In this document: piece after piece, positions 18,252 through 28,800 of the stretch
Layout of the letters: each line of letters starts with the position of its first letter
Position numbering within the stretch: the first letter of the stretch is position 1
DNA from: Actinomycetota bacterium
Lineage (GTDB): Bacteria; Actinomycetota; Geothermincolia; Fen-727; Anoxymicrobiaceae
Assembly: GCA_018831265.1 (NCBI GenBank)
Contig: JAHJCO010000029.1
Span: 43,099 to 107,098, forward strand
Length of the DNA stretch: 64,000 nucleotides
Reading direction: 5' to 3'
Program-made: the position numbers and the translations under genes
The notes under the pieces: model-generated
The model's database searches: none
Told to the model about the DNA's origin: nothing
The model's input: the letters and a program-made list of their open reading frames with translations, nothing else

Positions 18252-18628
18252 AGCTGACCCAACCCGGGGTCACCAGACAAAAAAGACGGGTTCCGCTGAC
18301 CTGGTCTTTGGCCCCACACTCGCCTGCTGAGAGTTGGCAACCGCTCCTCGAGGGTGCGGTCACGCCCCCTTCTCCCCCTTTGTGGGAGGCAGGACTTACC
18401 CCTAAGCCGCACCATGCTCAGCAACCAGTAGTTACCTTACGTGGGTCGTTTCGCCTGCGACTGGCATCGACTTTCAACCACAGACCGGAACCCGCCATAG
18501 TGGATCTTACCCTCCGGATGACATGATATCCAGTATCGCGCTAGCGGTTCTCGCCCGAAGACTGCAGATTGCCCGGCCGGGACTCCAGTCCCGTCTCCTG
18601 ATATTGGAATCCCCCGCTGGGTGTACGT
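18252..18628. other. gene-free spacer
   Basis: About 380 bases between the cspA upstream region and the end of the secreted-protein operon. I see no convincing open frame, tRNA or long palindrome here; short ORFs on either strand look like chance. Confidence 0.5.
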
Positions 18629-21481
18629 TCAGTACCCCGTATACCCCTCAGCGAAGTACCAGGAGGCTGACGGCGCGGTGACACCTATGGCGTCGTGGCC
18701 TCCGGCCCACAAGCCCTTGTAGGAGAAGTACACCGCACGCTCGGCCACGATCTGCGACCCGCCCGTGGTCTGGAGCCTGGTGGAGACCTCGGTGGCCTCC
18801 AATCCAGGTATGTCGTCCAGCTTCTGGGTGAATCGCGATTGTGGCGCGAGCACGTAGGTCTTTTCCACCGGCGTTCCCGAGGGCTTCATGTAGGTGGCCT
18901 TCACCGTGGCGCTCTCCGTTCCCGGGTTCTCCATGAGCAGGAAAGTGTCGAAGCCCTCGGCCGTGTAGCCCTCTGCCAGGTACCAGGTGGAAGACGGCGC
19001 GGTCGCCCCCACCGAGTCGTGTCCCCCCAACTTGCCCTTGTAATCGAAGTACATTGCCCTCTCGGCTATCACAGGGACGTTCGAGGAGAGGGTGGTGGAG
19101 AATGAGGCAGCTTCCATACCTTCTACGTCGTCCACCTTGACCGTGAAGCGCGAGTGGGGGGCTACGCTCTCCTGCCTGTCCACAGGCTGGCCATCCTCCT
19201 TCAGGTAGGAGTAGGTGACGACCGCCTGGGTATCTCCCGGGTTCTGAACCAGTATGTAGGTGTCGAAGGATTCGGCGGTGTAGCCTTCGGCAAGGTGCCA
19301 GGTGGCTGAAGGTGCCGGGACCCCCGCCTGCCCGTGACCACCGATACGGCCGTAGTAGTCGAAGTACATGGCCCTCTCGGACGTGATGGGAATGTCGGAG
19401 TCCACCTTCATGGATAGCTCCGTGGATTCCAGTCCAGCTATGTCGTCCACCTTCACCGTGTATCTGGCGTGTGGGGCCACCTGGTAGGTGCCGCTCACCG
19501 TCTGTGCACCGGGGAGCATGTAAGTCACGGTTACGTTGGCGGCTGTAGCTTGAGGGTTCTGGAGCAGCAGGTAGGTGTCGAAGGACCCGGCGGTGTACCC
19601 TTCCGCGAAGTACCAGGTGTCAGAGGGAGAGGTCATCCCCGCGCAGTCGTGCCCTCCCTCAAAGGAACCGAGGTAGTCGAAGTACATGGAGCGCTCCGCG
19701 ATTATGGGAAGGCTCGCCTCCACGCTCACAGTGGTGGAGACGTCCACCGCGGGGAGCAGCTCGTTCAGGAAAACCGTCTGTCTGCCTTCTGCGGGGACTG
19801 TCACGCCGTGGTCCTTTGTCATCCCTCCCGGCAGCATGAAGGTGAGGTCCACGTCCGCCGCCTGGTCGTTGGGGTTCTCCAGCAGTATGTAGGTGGAGAA
19901 GTTGGGGGGATCGCATATGCGTGTATAGCCAATGGACTCCCAGGCGTTGAAGGCGCCGATCTTCCAGGTGACCACGCACTCCCCTGGCATGTAGGCCCGC
20001 GTGAAATCCACCTCCTGCTCTAGAATCACCGGGCTCTCCCACCCCGGGTAGGGGGCGCCCTGGCTGGTGAAGCGCTTTATGTCGGAGGCATTGCCCCTTC
20101 CGTAGACGGTTCCCTCCGTGTCCTCGAAACGACTGAAGATACCCCCGGAGAGGTCGTCCCGGATCGAAATCTCACTCTCGCCTGTTTCTAGAGGATACCC
20201 TCCCAGGCTGAACACATTCGGCGTGCCGTCCGCCGTCAGGTGCATCACCTGCCAGGGGTCTCCTTGCGGGGCCTTGAACAGGACGAATGCTCCCCCGAGC
20301 ATGTCGGGGCATGAAGAGGAGTGCGGGTCGCTGAGCATCTCCTCAGTGTCGTAGACAAGCCTGCCGTTCTTCTGCCAGAGGACGTTGCCGCCCGCATCCA
20401 CCCTCTGGGCCCAGTAGGAGTTGCCGTAGGGGTATGTCGCCCCGTGGCCCCTCAGAACGTCCAGCCAGACAACGACCGCGCCGCCGAAGCCATCGTCCAC
20501 CATCACACATCCACCGAGCCAGACGTCATCTCCGCCATGGAGAACCTCGTCCCCGTTCAACATCATCTCCCCATCGGGGTCCCACCCCGGACAGGCGTTG
20601 CCATCTGGACCTATCTTGAGAGCCTTGACGTAATATGCCTGGCCTACATCGTCGTCCTCTATCCATGCGAGCAGAGCATTGCCCTGACCGTCCGGGACCA
20701 CCTTCAGGTCGTGCCTTGAAGCTGGAGTTGGCAGGATACGCTTTCCGCCGTACTGCCAGCCCGGGGCCGTGGCTGGTTCCCCGGTGCACCGATACCCGTA
20801 GATGTCATACTTCTGGTTCTCCCCGTCCCCCGGCTCCTGCGGGAAGTCCCTGGAGTCGAGCCAGAACTCGTAGAAGCCGCTTTGCTGGTCTGTAAAGGAA
20901 ATGAATTCGGCGCGTCTCCATTCCGGGTCCGCAAGGAACTTGAACCCAGTTGCGGGCCACCCCTGATGTACATCGCCATTCTGATCGATTCTCTGGCAAT
21001 AACCTCCGGGACCGCCTTGCGAATCCGGGCGATCGTCTCCCCAGAGCACGATCACGCCGCCGTCATTGGTGAGAATCGCACCAGTTTGAGCCTGCCAGCC
21101 TGGCAGCGTACAAACCGGCAGAGAGTCGGCCGGCCAACCCGCATGTATGCGGCCGTCCGGATCTACCTTCTGGAGATAGACATCCCATTTCTCCCACTCG
21201 GTGAACTCGCCGCCAACCCTGACATAGGCCTCGTATGCGCCTCCCTCACTGGTTACCTCACAGATACCTCCAGCGTGGTAGCGCGGAAGCGGGACCTCAG
21301 TCCCATCCTGCCCGAGCGGGAAGGTCGGGCCTCCGCCTGAGGATGCAGGTAAAGGGAAAAGGCACGCGGACATCAGAAATACGAGTAGAACTGCAATCGC
21401 CGAAGTGGCTGCCGCTATTACCTTTGTGGCAGCACGTCGTTCGGAACCAGATCCGGCGTGTCCAGAATGGCTTCCTGCCAT
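18629..21481 (-). CDS. secreted protein: propeller-like N-terminal region plus four WYFAEG modules
   Basis: About 950 residues from MAGSHSGHAG. A GTG 42 bases earlier is possible; both lie inside the preceding gene. RRAATK plus a hydrophobic stretch ending LMSAC suggests an exported, possibly lipid-anchored protein. Residues about 60-500 repeat short motifs like VDPDGRIHAGWPADS and IDQNGDVHQGWPATG, each with bulky aromatic and Gly residues, as in beta-propellers. The rest is four modules of about 110 residues. Each runs WYFAEGYTxxxFDTYLLLQNP, a VTYMLPG strand, then AERAMYFDY and GGHD. The chain stops just after a fifth WYFAEGYT. Function unknown; adhesion or surface display is plausible. Confidence 0.8.
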   Translation of the reverse strand: MAGSHSGHAGSGSERRAATKVIAAATSAIAVLLVFLMSACLFPLPASSGGGPTFPLGQDGTEVPLPRYHAGGICEVTSEGGAYEAYVRVGGEFTEWEKWDVYLQKVDPDGRIHAGWPADSLPVCTLPGWQAQTGAILTNDGGVIVLWGDDRPDSQGGPGGYCQRIDQNGDVHQGWPATGFKFLADPEWRRAEFISFTDQQSGFYEFWLDSRDFPQEPGDGENQKYDIYGYRCTGEPATAPGWQYGGKRILPTPASRHDLKVVPDGQGNALLAWIEDDDVGQAYYVKALKIGPDGNACPGWDPDGEMMLNGDEVLHGGDDVWLGGCVMVDDGFGGAVVVWLDVLRGHGATYPYGNSYWAQRVDAGGNVLWQKNGRLVYDTEEMLSDPHSSSCPDMLGGAFVLFKAPQGDPWQVMHLTADGTPNVFSLGGYPLETGESEISIRDDLSGGIFSRFEDTEGTVYGRGNASDIKRFTSQGAPYPGWESPVILEQEVDFTRAYMPGECVVTWKIGAFNAWESIGYTRICDPPNFSTYILLENPNDQAADVDLTFMLPGGMTKDHGVTVPAEGRQTVFLNELLPAVDVSTTVSVEASLPIIAERSMYFDYLGSFEGGHDCAGMTSPSDTWYFAEGYTAGSFDTYLLLQNPQATAANVTVTYMLPGAQTVSGTYQVAPHARYTVKVDDIAGLESTELSMKVDSDIPITSERAMYFDYYGRIGGHGQAGVPAPSATWHLAEGYTAESFDTYILVQNPGDTQAVVTYSYLKEDGQPVDRQESVAPHSRFTVKVDDVEGMEAASFSTTLSSNVPVIAERAMYFDYKGKLGGHDSVGATAPSSTWYLAEGYTAEGFDTFLLMENPGTESATVKATYMKPSGTPVEKTYVLAPQSRFTQKLDDIPGLEATEVSTRLQTTGGSQIVAERAVYFSYKGLWAGGHDAIGVTAPSASWYFAEGYTGY

Positions 21482-24423
21482 GCCTTGTATCCCCCTTCGT
21501 ATCCCGTCTCCGACCAGACGCACGTCGGCACATGATTCAAATGGTCATACAACCCATATAACAGATTATCGACAGTGTAAGGCCCGTCGATGTCGATGTA
21601 GTACCATGCTTTGGTACACCTGTCCTGCGCATCCTCGAAGAAGAGTCCGTTCAGTCCGGCTTCAGAGCCACTCGAAGGAGCATACAGAAGTCCCTTCCTG
21701 GCCTGCTCATGAGTATATTCACCCACTTCCATTGGCGTACCACTGGAGCCGCACTGGCTCCAGGCCCAGCCGCATGAGGCCACAATCAGCTCTTTGTCGG
21801 GGTGGTTGAAGTGGCTGTACTCGTTCATCAGGTTCCGCAGCAGGCGATAGCCACGCACCCACGACATACCATCGTCGCCTAGCGGATTGCGGAGAAAATG
21901 AACGCCGACGGAGTCACAGCAGTTGAACAGGGCTAGCTCCTCGAAGACACTGACGGTTATTCTTCTGTTCCCTTCGATGGGGTAGGTTTTCGACCAGCAC
22001 TTGCCCCACTTGGAGTAGAAGTCAAGGGTCACGTTGATTGCATCGTCGTTGGGGTTCTGCAGGCAGATGTACTCCTCGAAGTAGTGACCGGCAAGGCCCT
22101 CTGCGAATACGTACTTCTTCGCCGGGCTTGCGATCCCGGAGGACACGTGCCCGCCGCCGTACCGGATGGCTACTTCGGCCGGGTCCCTCTTCTCGGGGAT
22201 GAACACCTCGTCCCTCTTGCTGTCGTAGTTGAAGTACATGGGGCGTTCGGCTACGACCGGTTTGGTGGATTGTACGCGAACCGAGACGTCCTGATTCAGT
22301 CCGATGTCGGCGTTCACGTCGACCGTGTGCCGGCTCCTACCCGAGATGTCGAACTCTTTTATTGATTGGCCATCTCTGGTCATGTAGGTGAGAGTTACCT
22401 TCGCTTCGCTCGGATTCGGGTTCTGTATGCACAGGTATTCCCGGAAGACACCATCATAAGTAGCACCCTCCGCGAAGTAGAAGTCGTTCCTGGGGGTAGT
22501 CGCCCCCACCTCCACGCTGCCGTCATTGATGCCGCCGGGGAGACTGAAGTACATGGGCCTCTCGGCGACTACGGGAACGTCGCTGATCAGTAGTACGGAG
22601 AAATCCACGTCTGGACCGAGGTCATCACGAGTATTGACCGTGCGTCGGCTGTACGGCCCGACGGGTACGCTCAGGGTCAGTGTCGTGCCGTCGGTCCTCA
22701 TATAGGTAAGCGCGCACTCCGCGGCCGTTCCACTGGTGTTCTGTATGCAGATGTATGTCTCGTACCTGCCGTCGAAGGCGTTTTCCCTTGTTGTACCTTC
22801 AGCGAAATACCAGGATTTGGCCTGTGAAGGCCGTCCCACCGCGCAGTGGCCGCCTGAGAAGCCGCGGAAGTTGAAGTACATTACTCGTTCGGCGAAGACC
22901 TTTTTCGGAATGGGCTTCATGTACTCGTCTGCTCCGGGAATGAATCCCTCGATGTATGTAGATACATCTCTTTCTAGCCCCGCCTCGCCATGTACACAGA
23001 TTGTTACTCGCTTGTGCGCGGGTACGGTGGGGAGCTTCATTGCTTCCGCATAGTCATACTTGCCAGTTTCTGTATCATACTCCCACATTCCCACTGACTT
23101 GGACCCGCTTCCGTCGGAGAAGTCATATCGCCTCCCAAGATAAACATCTTCGTTATTCGGGTTGTATACGCAGATGTACTCCTCCATCCCCAGGTCTGCG
23201 CGGGTGCAGCCCTCGGCGAAGTACCAGGTGCTGCTTCCCCCGGGTGACGAGGATACGGGATATCCTGCCGCCACGTGTCCTCCCCGCCGGTTGACGGTCG
23301 CCGTTTCCTCGAGCGGCGGTCCGCCGTTCTTCTTGTAGTCGTTATAGCTGAAGTAGATCGGCCTCTCGGCTACGAACGTGTTCTTGGAAGATGCCACTAT
23401 TGATACGTCCTCGCCGCCGCCCGACGGACCTGAACCGATGTGGTTGAAAAGGTTTTTGTACACATCAAACGCCTGTGTGGCATTCACACCGTCGTTGGGA
23501 TTATTTGGGTCATCAGGCGGGTATAGATATGGATCGAAGTGGAGAAGGGAGCCCGATATCACCGTAGATGACCAACCACCGCATGTGGCTTCGCCGGCCT
23601 TGATCTCCTGATAAGCTCTCTGGAGCACCGGCAGGTAATCAGAGTATACGTCCGCGTACTTCTCGTAGCCTTTATCTCCGAACCTCTGGCTTGCCGCCTC
23701 ATCGCCACATGACGTGTCGAATCCGGGCTCGTCCCAGACCTCGTAGAACTTGATCGCCTTCCCGTATTCGGACGCCACCTTGTTCACGGCTGTGGCCCAG
23801 TCCTCCAGTTGGTAGTGGGGACTGCAAGTACTGAAGTCCCCGGTCTGGCCGCATGTGCGCCTCATGAGCAACGCGACCAGGTTGTCTTCTATTCCCTGGG
23901 CCAGGGCATTGCGCAGCACCGAGTCGTACTTGTCCGTACCGACGAAGTCCTCGTACTTCTCGCCGCACTTCCTGACCTTGGCAACCGCGCCGGAATGATC
24001 GAGAAACCAATCGTAGGAGAACGCGAGAAGGATATTCCTAAATGACTTCTGCTCGTCGAGATAATCCGTATCATGGCCGAACATGGATAAGTTCCAGAAC
24101 GCGGGATTGTCCACTCCGTCGACGACTGGAAGGACACCACCTTCCATAGGGGCGGCGCTGTGCGCGTGTTGACACTGAACCCCCAGAACCCTGCCGGCAA
24201 GATCTGGATTCACAGGGGTCACCGGGTCGTCCCGTCCCTCGCGCGGCGCGGCTGAATTCCTTGCTCCTGCGACACTCGCCACATTCACGGGCAGGAGGGC
24301 AACGAGGAACGTGGCGGCGAGCAGCAAGCTCGTCATCAGCAGCATTCTGAGGACAGGTGCAGTACAAGATGCCCTCTCGGGAGCCTCTCGCTCCTCGGCG
24401 TGCTTCCTACCAGATAGCGCCAT
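21418..24423 (-). CDS. secreted glycosidase-like barrel interrupted by WYFAEG modules
   Basis: 1001 residues with a hydrophobic signal-anchor (MLLMTSLLLAATFLVALLPV). AGGAGG lies 11 bases upstream of the ATG. Residues about 75-330 resemble a glycoside-hydrolase TIM barrel (AIKFYEVWDEPGFD, where NEP would be usual). Residues about 330-833 are the array: half a module, three whole modules, then half a module. After LFN the chain resumes CCDSVGVHFLRNP, SCGWAWSQC and GLFFEDAQDR like the second half of the same barrel. The ATG overlaps the preceding gene by 17 bases. Substrate unknown. Confidence 0.75.
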   Translation of the reverse strand: MALSGRKHAEEREAPERASCTAPVLRMLLMTSLLLAATFLVALLPVNVASVAGARNSAAPREGRDDPVTPVNPDLAGRVLGVQCQHAHSAAPMEGGVLPVVDGVDNPAFWNLSMFGHDTDYLDEQKSFRNILLAFSYDWFLDHSGAVAKVRKCGEKYEDFVGTDKYDSVLRNALAQGIEDNLVALLMRRTCGQTGDFSTCSPHYQLEDWATAVNKVASEYGKAIKFYEVWDEPGFDTSCGDEAASQRFGDKGYEKYADVYSDYLPVLQRAYQEIKAGEATCGGWSSTVISGSLLHFDPYLYPPDDPNNPNDGVNATQAFDVYKNLFNHIGSGPSGGGEDVSIVASSKNTFVAERPIYFSYNDYKKNGGPPLEETATVNRRGGHVAAGYPVSSSPGGSSTWYFAEGCTRADLGMEEYICVYNPNNEDVYLGRRYDFSDGSGSKSVGMWEYDTETGKYDYAEAMKLPTVPAHKRVTICVHGEAGLERDVSTYIEGFIPGADEYMKPIPKKVFAERVMYFNFRGFSGGHCAVGRPSQAKSWYFAEGTTRENAFDGRYETYICIQNTSGTAAECALTYMRTDGTTLTLSVPVGPYSRRTVNTRDDLGPDVDFSVLLISDVPVVAERPMYFSLPGGINDGSVEVGATTPRNDFYFAEGATYDGVFREYLCIQNPNPSEAKVTLTYMTRDGQSIKEFDISGRSRHTVDVNADIGLNQDVSVRVQSTKPVVAERPMYFNYDSKRDEVFIPEKRDPAEVAIRYGGGHVSSGIASPAKKYVFAEGLAGHYFEEYICLQNPNDDAINVTLDFYSKWGKCWSKTYPIEGNRRITVSVFEELALFNCCDSVGVHFLRNPLGDDGMSWVRGYRLLRNLMNEYSHFNHPDKELIVASCGWAWSQCGSSGTPMEVGEYTHEQARKGLLYAPSSGSEAGLNGLFFEDAQDRCTKAWYYIDIDGPYTVDNLLYGLYDHLNHVPTCVWSETGYEGGYKAWQEAILDTPDLVPNDVLPQR

Positions 24424-27400
24424 GGTGAGCCGATCCTCCTGACATACCCGGTGAGTAGACGCACATCTCCGAGATCACGCTGGGAGATCCCGACGAGTTC
24501 TTGAGCACCCTGAGGGAGAAGATAGAGTAGCGGACGTTACAGTACCCATCCTTTCCAAACTTGTTCAGGTCCACCGTCACGCGCCTGAACGCGGGCACTC
24601 CCACGTACTCCGACATCACCAGAGCCCTCATGGGCATGAATCCGGACACCTTCACCGTCCAGTCGTACTGGGTGGGGTTGAACAGGAGCAGGTAGCTGTC
24701 TCCCCCGTCCGTGCAGTCGCCGTCGGGGAACCAGACCTCAGCCCCGGCGGAGCGTACCCCCGCGCTGGAGTGCCCGGCTCGATATCCCGCCTTGTTCCAG
24801 TACATGCTCCTCTCCGCGATGAGCGGGGCGTTTGCCGACACCTCCAGCGATACGTTGCTTCCAGGGATGCAGTCGTTGACCCTGAGCGTGGTCCTGCCAC
24901 CTGCAGGCACTGTCAATGAGGTCAGTGGCGCCATGCCCGTCTCGGTGTATGCGAAGATATCTACCTGAGCTGGTTGAGACCCGGGGTTCCCGAGGAGCAG
25001 CCACTCCTCGAATCCCCAGGCGGTGGAGCCTTCTGCGAAGTACCACTGCCTGAAGGGCTCGGACTGGCCCAGGCTGTTGTGGCCGCCTTGAAACGCGTCC
25101 CAGTACATGGAGCGCTCGCAGACGAACGGCAGGTCCGAGGTTAGACTCAAAGCGGCTTCCACCGGCCCGAACTCGCGCTCCAGGTCCACGGTTACCCTTG
25201 TCCTGGGAGGAACGGCGAAGGCCTTCGTCTGTGGATTTCCGTCGAGAAGACCGACGGAGACATCCTGGGAGACGGCATTCGGGTTGAAGAGCAGCAGGTA
25301 AGTCTCAAACCCCCAGGCGCCGCAGGCTTCTGCGAAGTACCAGGTCTTTCGGGGCACCATCACTCCGGGCGAGGCGTGGCGCTCACCCTGGGAGTTCCAC
25401 CACACCGCCCTCGAGCAGGAGATGTCTACCCCGCTCTTTGAAGTCACCCTGACCGATACGTCCAATGGGATGCCTGTATGCTCGGCCCTGTTGTACACCC
25501 CCCTGTACTCCAGGTACCCGGCAACGTCCACCGTGAGCTGGTTGTAGGGTGGAAGGTCGAAGTCGAGCACTACGGGTTGTTTCCCGGCGGGGAAGAACTC
25601 GATGGCAAGTCGCGCCGAGGGCTCCTCGAAGGAACCCTCCTCGGGCTTTTCCATGTTCTGGATCGATATGTACTCCTCGAATCCCTGTGTACCACCGATA
25701 CAGCCTTCTGCGAAGTACCAGGTCGACAGGATGGTGATGTCAAGCTTGTTGCTGTCTCCGGCGGGCGACCTCAGGAAGACGGTGCCCGTCCTGGCCCCCT
25801 CGGGAATGATGGCGACCATCTCGGAGGCCGACCAGGCGTTGATTTCCCGGGCCTGCTTCCCCCCGATGTACAGCTTGTATTCGGGAGTCGGCGTACCCAG
25901 GTACTCGCCCCGTACGGTCACGGCCGTCCCCATCCGGGCCTTGGCCGGCGTGACGCTGGTGAGCACCGGTATCTCTATGACCGGCTCCTGGAGCTCGATC
26001 GCGTCCTGGTAGACCTCGCTCTCGTTGCCCGCCTCGTCCCTGAACATGGCGTAGACCGTCCTGGTGCCGCCGCCTGCAAGCAGCTCCCAGCTCCTGGTCT
26101 GCTCGAAGGGTACCCATCCGGCATCCGGGAAGTCCGGGTAGTTGGACAGGAGCATGGCGCAGTCCTGGTCGGGCGACAGGTTGTCGGAGACCGTCAGCGA
26201 GAGTGTCACCTCCCTCGAGGTGGTCGAGCCGGCTCCGGCGTTGATGCTGATGCTCCCCGAGGGAGGGAGGCGGTCGGCTACGGTCACAGACTGTGAGAAC
26301 TCGCTGGTGTTGCCTTCAGAATCGGTGGCGGTGGCGGTCACGCTCTGGCCGCTGGGGAGCGCGAGTCCGGTCACCTCGAAATCTCCCGAAGGTCCGCAGA
26401 CGGTCTGGGAAATGAGCTCTGCGCCCTCGCCGTACCCGGTTGGATCCGGGTCAGCCCGGTAGATCTCGAGGAGAGAATCCGGTAGCGCCGTGCCGCTTAC
26501 CCTGGTGCCGCCCGCGACCTCCTCGGCAATCGAGATATCGGGGAAGTTCATCCAGAGGTTCGGCTGGTCTGCAGTTGGGTAGGGATATGAGGCCTGGGGG
26601 GCGTTGGGTCCCGCGTCGGGAATGAGGTCTATGGCCAGCCCCCCGTTCTCTCTGAAGCTGTTACCGCTGATGGCGTTGCCGAAGGAACCCGTTCCCTCGA
26701 CGATCACTCCCGCGCCCGAGTTGGAGCCTATGGTGTTGGCGAGCGGGCCGGGGCCTCCGATGCTGTTCCCCTGTGCGTAGTCGCCCATTATTATGCCGCT
26801 GAGGTTCGGAGCGGGCGCTCCGGCGAGGTCCACGCCTATGCGGTTGGCTTCGATCGTGTTTCCGGATGCCGGGTCGTCCTCTTCCCCCGTGATCTGGATT
26901 CCGCACAGGGTCTGCCCGGCGACTACGTTCGCCTCGGAAGGACCATATCCGCCTATCAGGTTGTCGCTGGAATCACCGCTCACGAGTACGCCATACTGTT
27001 GATCGGGTAGTACCCCGGTGCCGTCGCCCTGAACGCCGATGTAGTTGCCGGATATGGTGTTTCCGTCCCCGCCCCCTATCAGGACACCGTAGCCGTTGCC
27101 GGATATCAGGTTGCGCTCCTGGGCCGAGTCGCCCCCGATGGTGTTGCCGCCGGCGTAGAACAGCGCGACTCCGTATGTGTTTGGTATCGCAGTAAGACCG
27201 TCCCTGTCGGTGCCGATTCGGTTTCCCGAGACCGTGTTTCCGGTAGAGTTGGAGGTGTTGAGAAGGACGCCTACATCGCACCCCGATACCAGGTTTCCCT
27301 CGCCCGGCGAGTCTCCCCCGATGGTGTTGCCGCCGGAGTAGGCACCTATGCCCACCCAGTTGTCGCCGAAAGCGGCCTGTCCGGTGACGTCTGTACCCAC

Positions 27401-28601
27401 GTAGTTCCCCTCTATCCTGTTGCCGGTGCCGGGAGTGTAGGTGCAGACGCTGGCGCTCGTGCAGCAGGATATGATGTTTCGCTCTTCGAGCGTGCTCCCG
27501 CCGACCTGGTTTCCTGAGCCCTGGATGAGGATACCGTGGCTTCCGATCCCCAGCGGGACGGTTCCGGTGACATCCGTGCCGATGTAGTTGCCCTTGATAC
27601 TGTGTCCCCCGGAGCCCTCCATGATCCATATTCCATACATGAAGCCCGAGATCAGGTTCCCGTCCCCGGCGGCGGCCCCGCCGACCTGGGCGCTCCCCGT
27701 CCCCATGATCACTATGCCAAGGCGCTCAGCGAAGGGATAGGGAGCGATGGTGGCATCCCCAGATGCGTTCGTGCCTATCCTGTTGCCGATTACCCGGGTG
27801 CACTCGGAATCCTGCAGGTAGATGCATGGACCGCCCGAGATCACGTTGCCTGCCCCTATGGTGTTTGCCGAACCCCCTACAACCCGTACGCCGGAAGAGA
27901 CGTTAGCCATGTCGGTTTGTCCGTCCGCGCCCACCCCGATGTAGTTGCCGGCTATCACGTTCGCGCTCGTGTCTTGGAGCCTTATGCCTTCGGTCTCCGA
28001 TGAGCAGATGAGGTTGCGGTCGGAGGCCCCGGGGCCGCCCACCGTGTTGTTGTTGCCACCGTCAACGACTATCCCGTGCCCGTTTGGAGCGGGGGTGAGG
28101 CCGTCTGGGGTACCTAGGAGGCAGCCCGCAACCGAGTTGGCGCTGGAGTTGCCGATCCTGACCGCTATCCCTTGATAAGGATCTCCCGAAGGCATGTTGA
28201 TGATCCTCAGGGCGCGTAGGGTGTTTCCGTCGGAGAAGAGGCCTACGCAGTGGTCGGCCTCAGCGGGAGGTATGCCGGAGCAATCGATTACCACGGTATG
28301 CCCGGTCGCATCGATGACGGTGGAGTCCTCGGTCAGGTCGTAACCGGACAGGGGCTCTATCGTCATGTCGGATGAGAAGGTGATGGTATCGGGCTCGCCG
28401 TTGGAGTTAGCCTGGGCTATCGCGTCCCTGAGGGTCCCGGGTCCGGAATCGGCTGGATCAGTAACTGTGAAATCGGAGGCGAGCGCCGGGCGGGCCAGGA
28501 TGACGAGAAGAAAGGCCGAGGCTGCAAGGATAAGAAGGAAAAGGGCCGCTGTTGTAGCCGAAGACCCCCCCCCCGGTACGACTGGACCACTCGGGCTTCA
28601 C
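24407..28601 (-). CDS. giant secreted right-handed beta-helix protein with IPT and WYFAEG modules; frameshifted at a G10 tract
   Basis: From GTG at 28601 the frame reads VKPEWSSRTGGG and then meets ten G. With nine G it would continue SSATTAALFLLILAASAFLL, a clean signal peptide, then DFTVTDPADSGPGTLRDA, the usual opening of such proteins. In the sequence as given, that downstream frame has no start until MTIEPLSG (28366). Residues to about 700 are a parallel beta-helix (GNYIGVGADG, GNRIGTDRDG, NTIGGDSPGEGNL repeats). An Ig-like part, an IPT/TIG domain (LTSVTPAKARMGTAVTVRG) and four WYFAEG-type modules follow. First gene of the three-gene operon; repaired length is about 1397 residues. Confidence 0.8.
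28565..28574 (-). other. G10 homopolymer in the signal-peptide region
   Basis: Ten consecutive G on the coding strand. The upstream start and the downstream signal peptide are in register only if the tract has 9 (or 12) G. Either an assembly indel or a slippage switch would explain this. Confidence 0.7.
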
Positions 28602-28800
28602 CGCTACCGACCTTCCGCCTCCAGTGCCCGGGTTCTAAAGGATCAGACCGTCAAGCGGGCCCGCCGAAGCCCCCGTGCATTCAGCATGTCCGAATCGGTG
28701 TTCGTTACCGCTGTCGCCATCGACAGACATTCTATCAGGAAACGGCAGATTGGTACCAACTCACTACGAGTGTCTTCCGCGGCCGCCCCGGAGCGGTGGA
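28602..28800 (-). promoter_or_regulatory. leader and probable promoter region of the secreted-protein operon
   Basis: About 200 bases without a gene upstream of the GTG at 28601. GGAAGGT lies 8 bases before that GTG and could serve as its ribosome binding site. Further upstream, TTGGTA and TAGAAT are 19 bases apart on the minus strand, a weak promoter-like pair. Nothing firmer is seen. Confidence 0.35.

Noticed and set aside
28575..28640. Cobalamin or c-di-GMP riboswitch-like text (GGTCGGTAGCGGTGAAGCCCG) in the leader
   Set aside because: Only short fragments resemble the motifs; the B12 box and core stems are missing, and the segment overlaps the proposed start.
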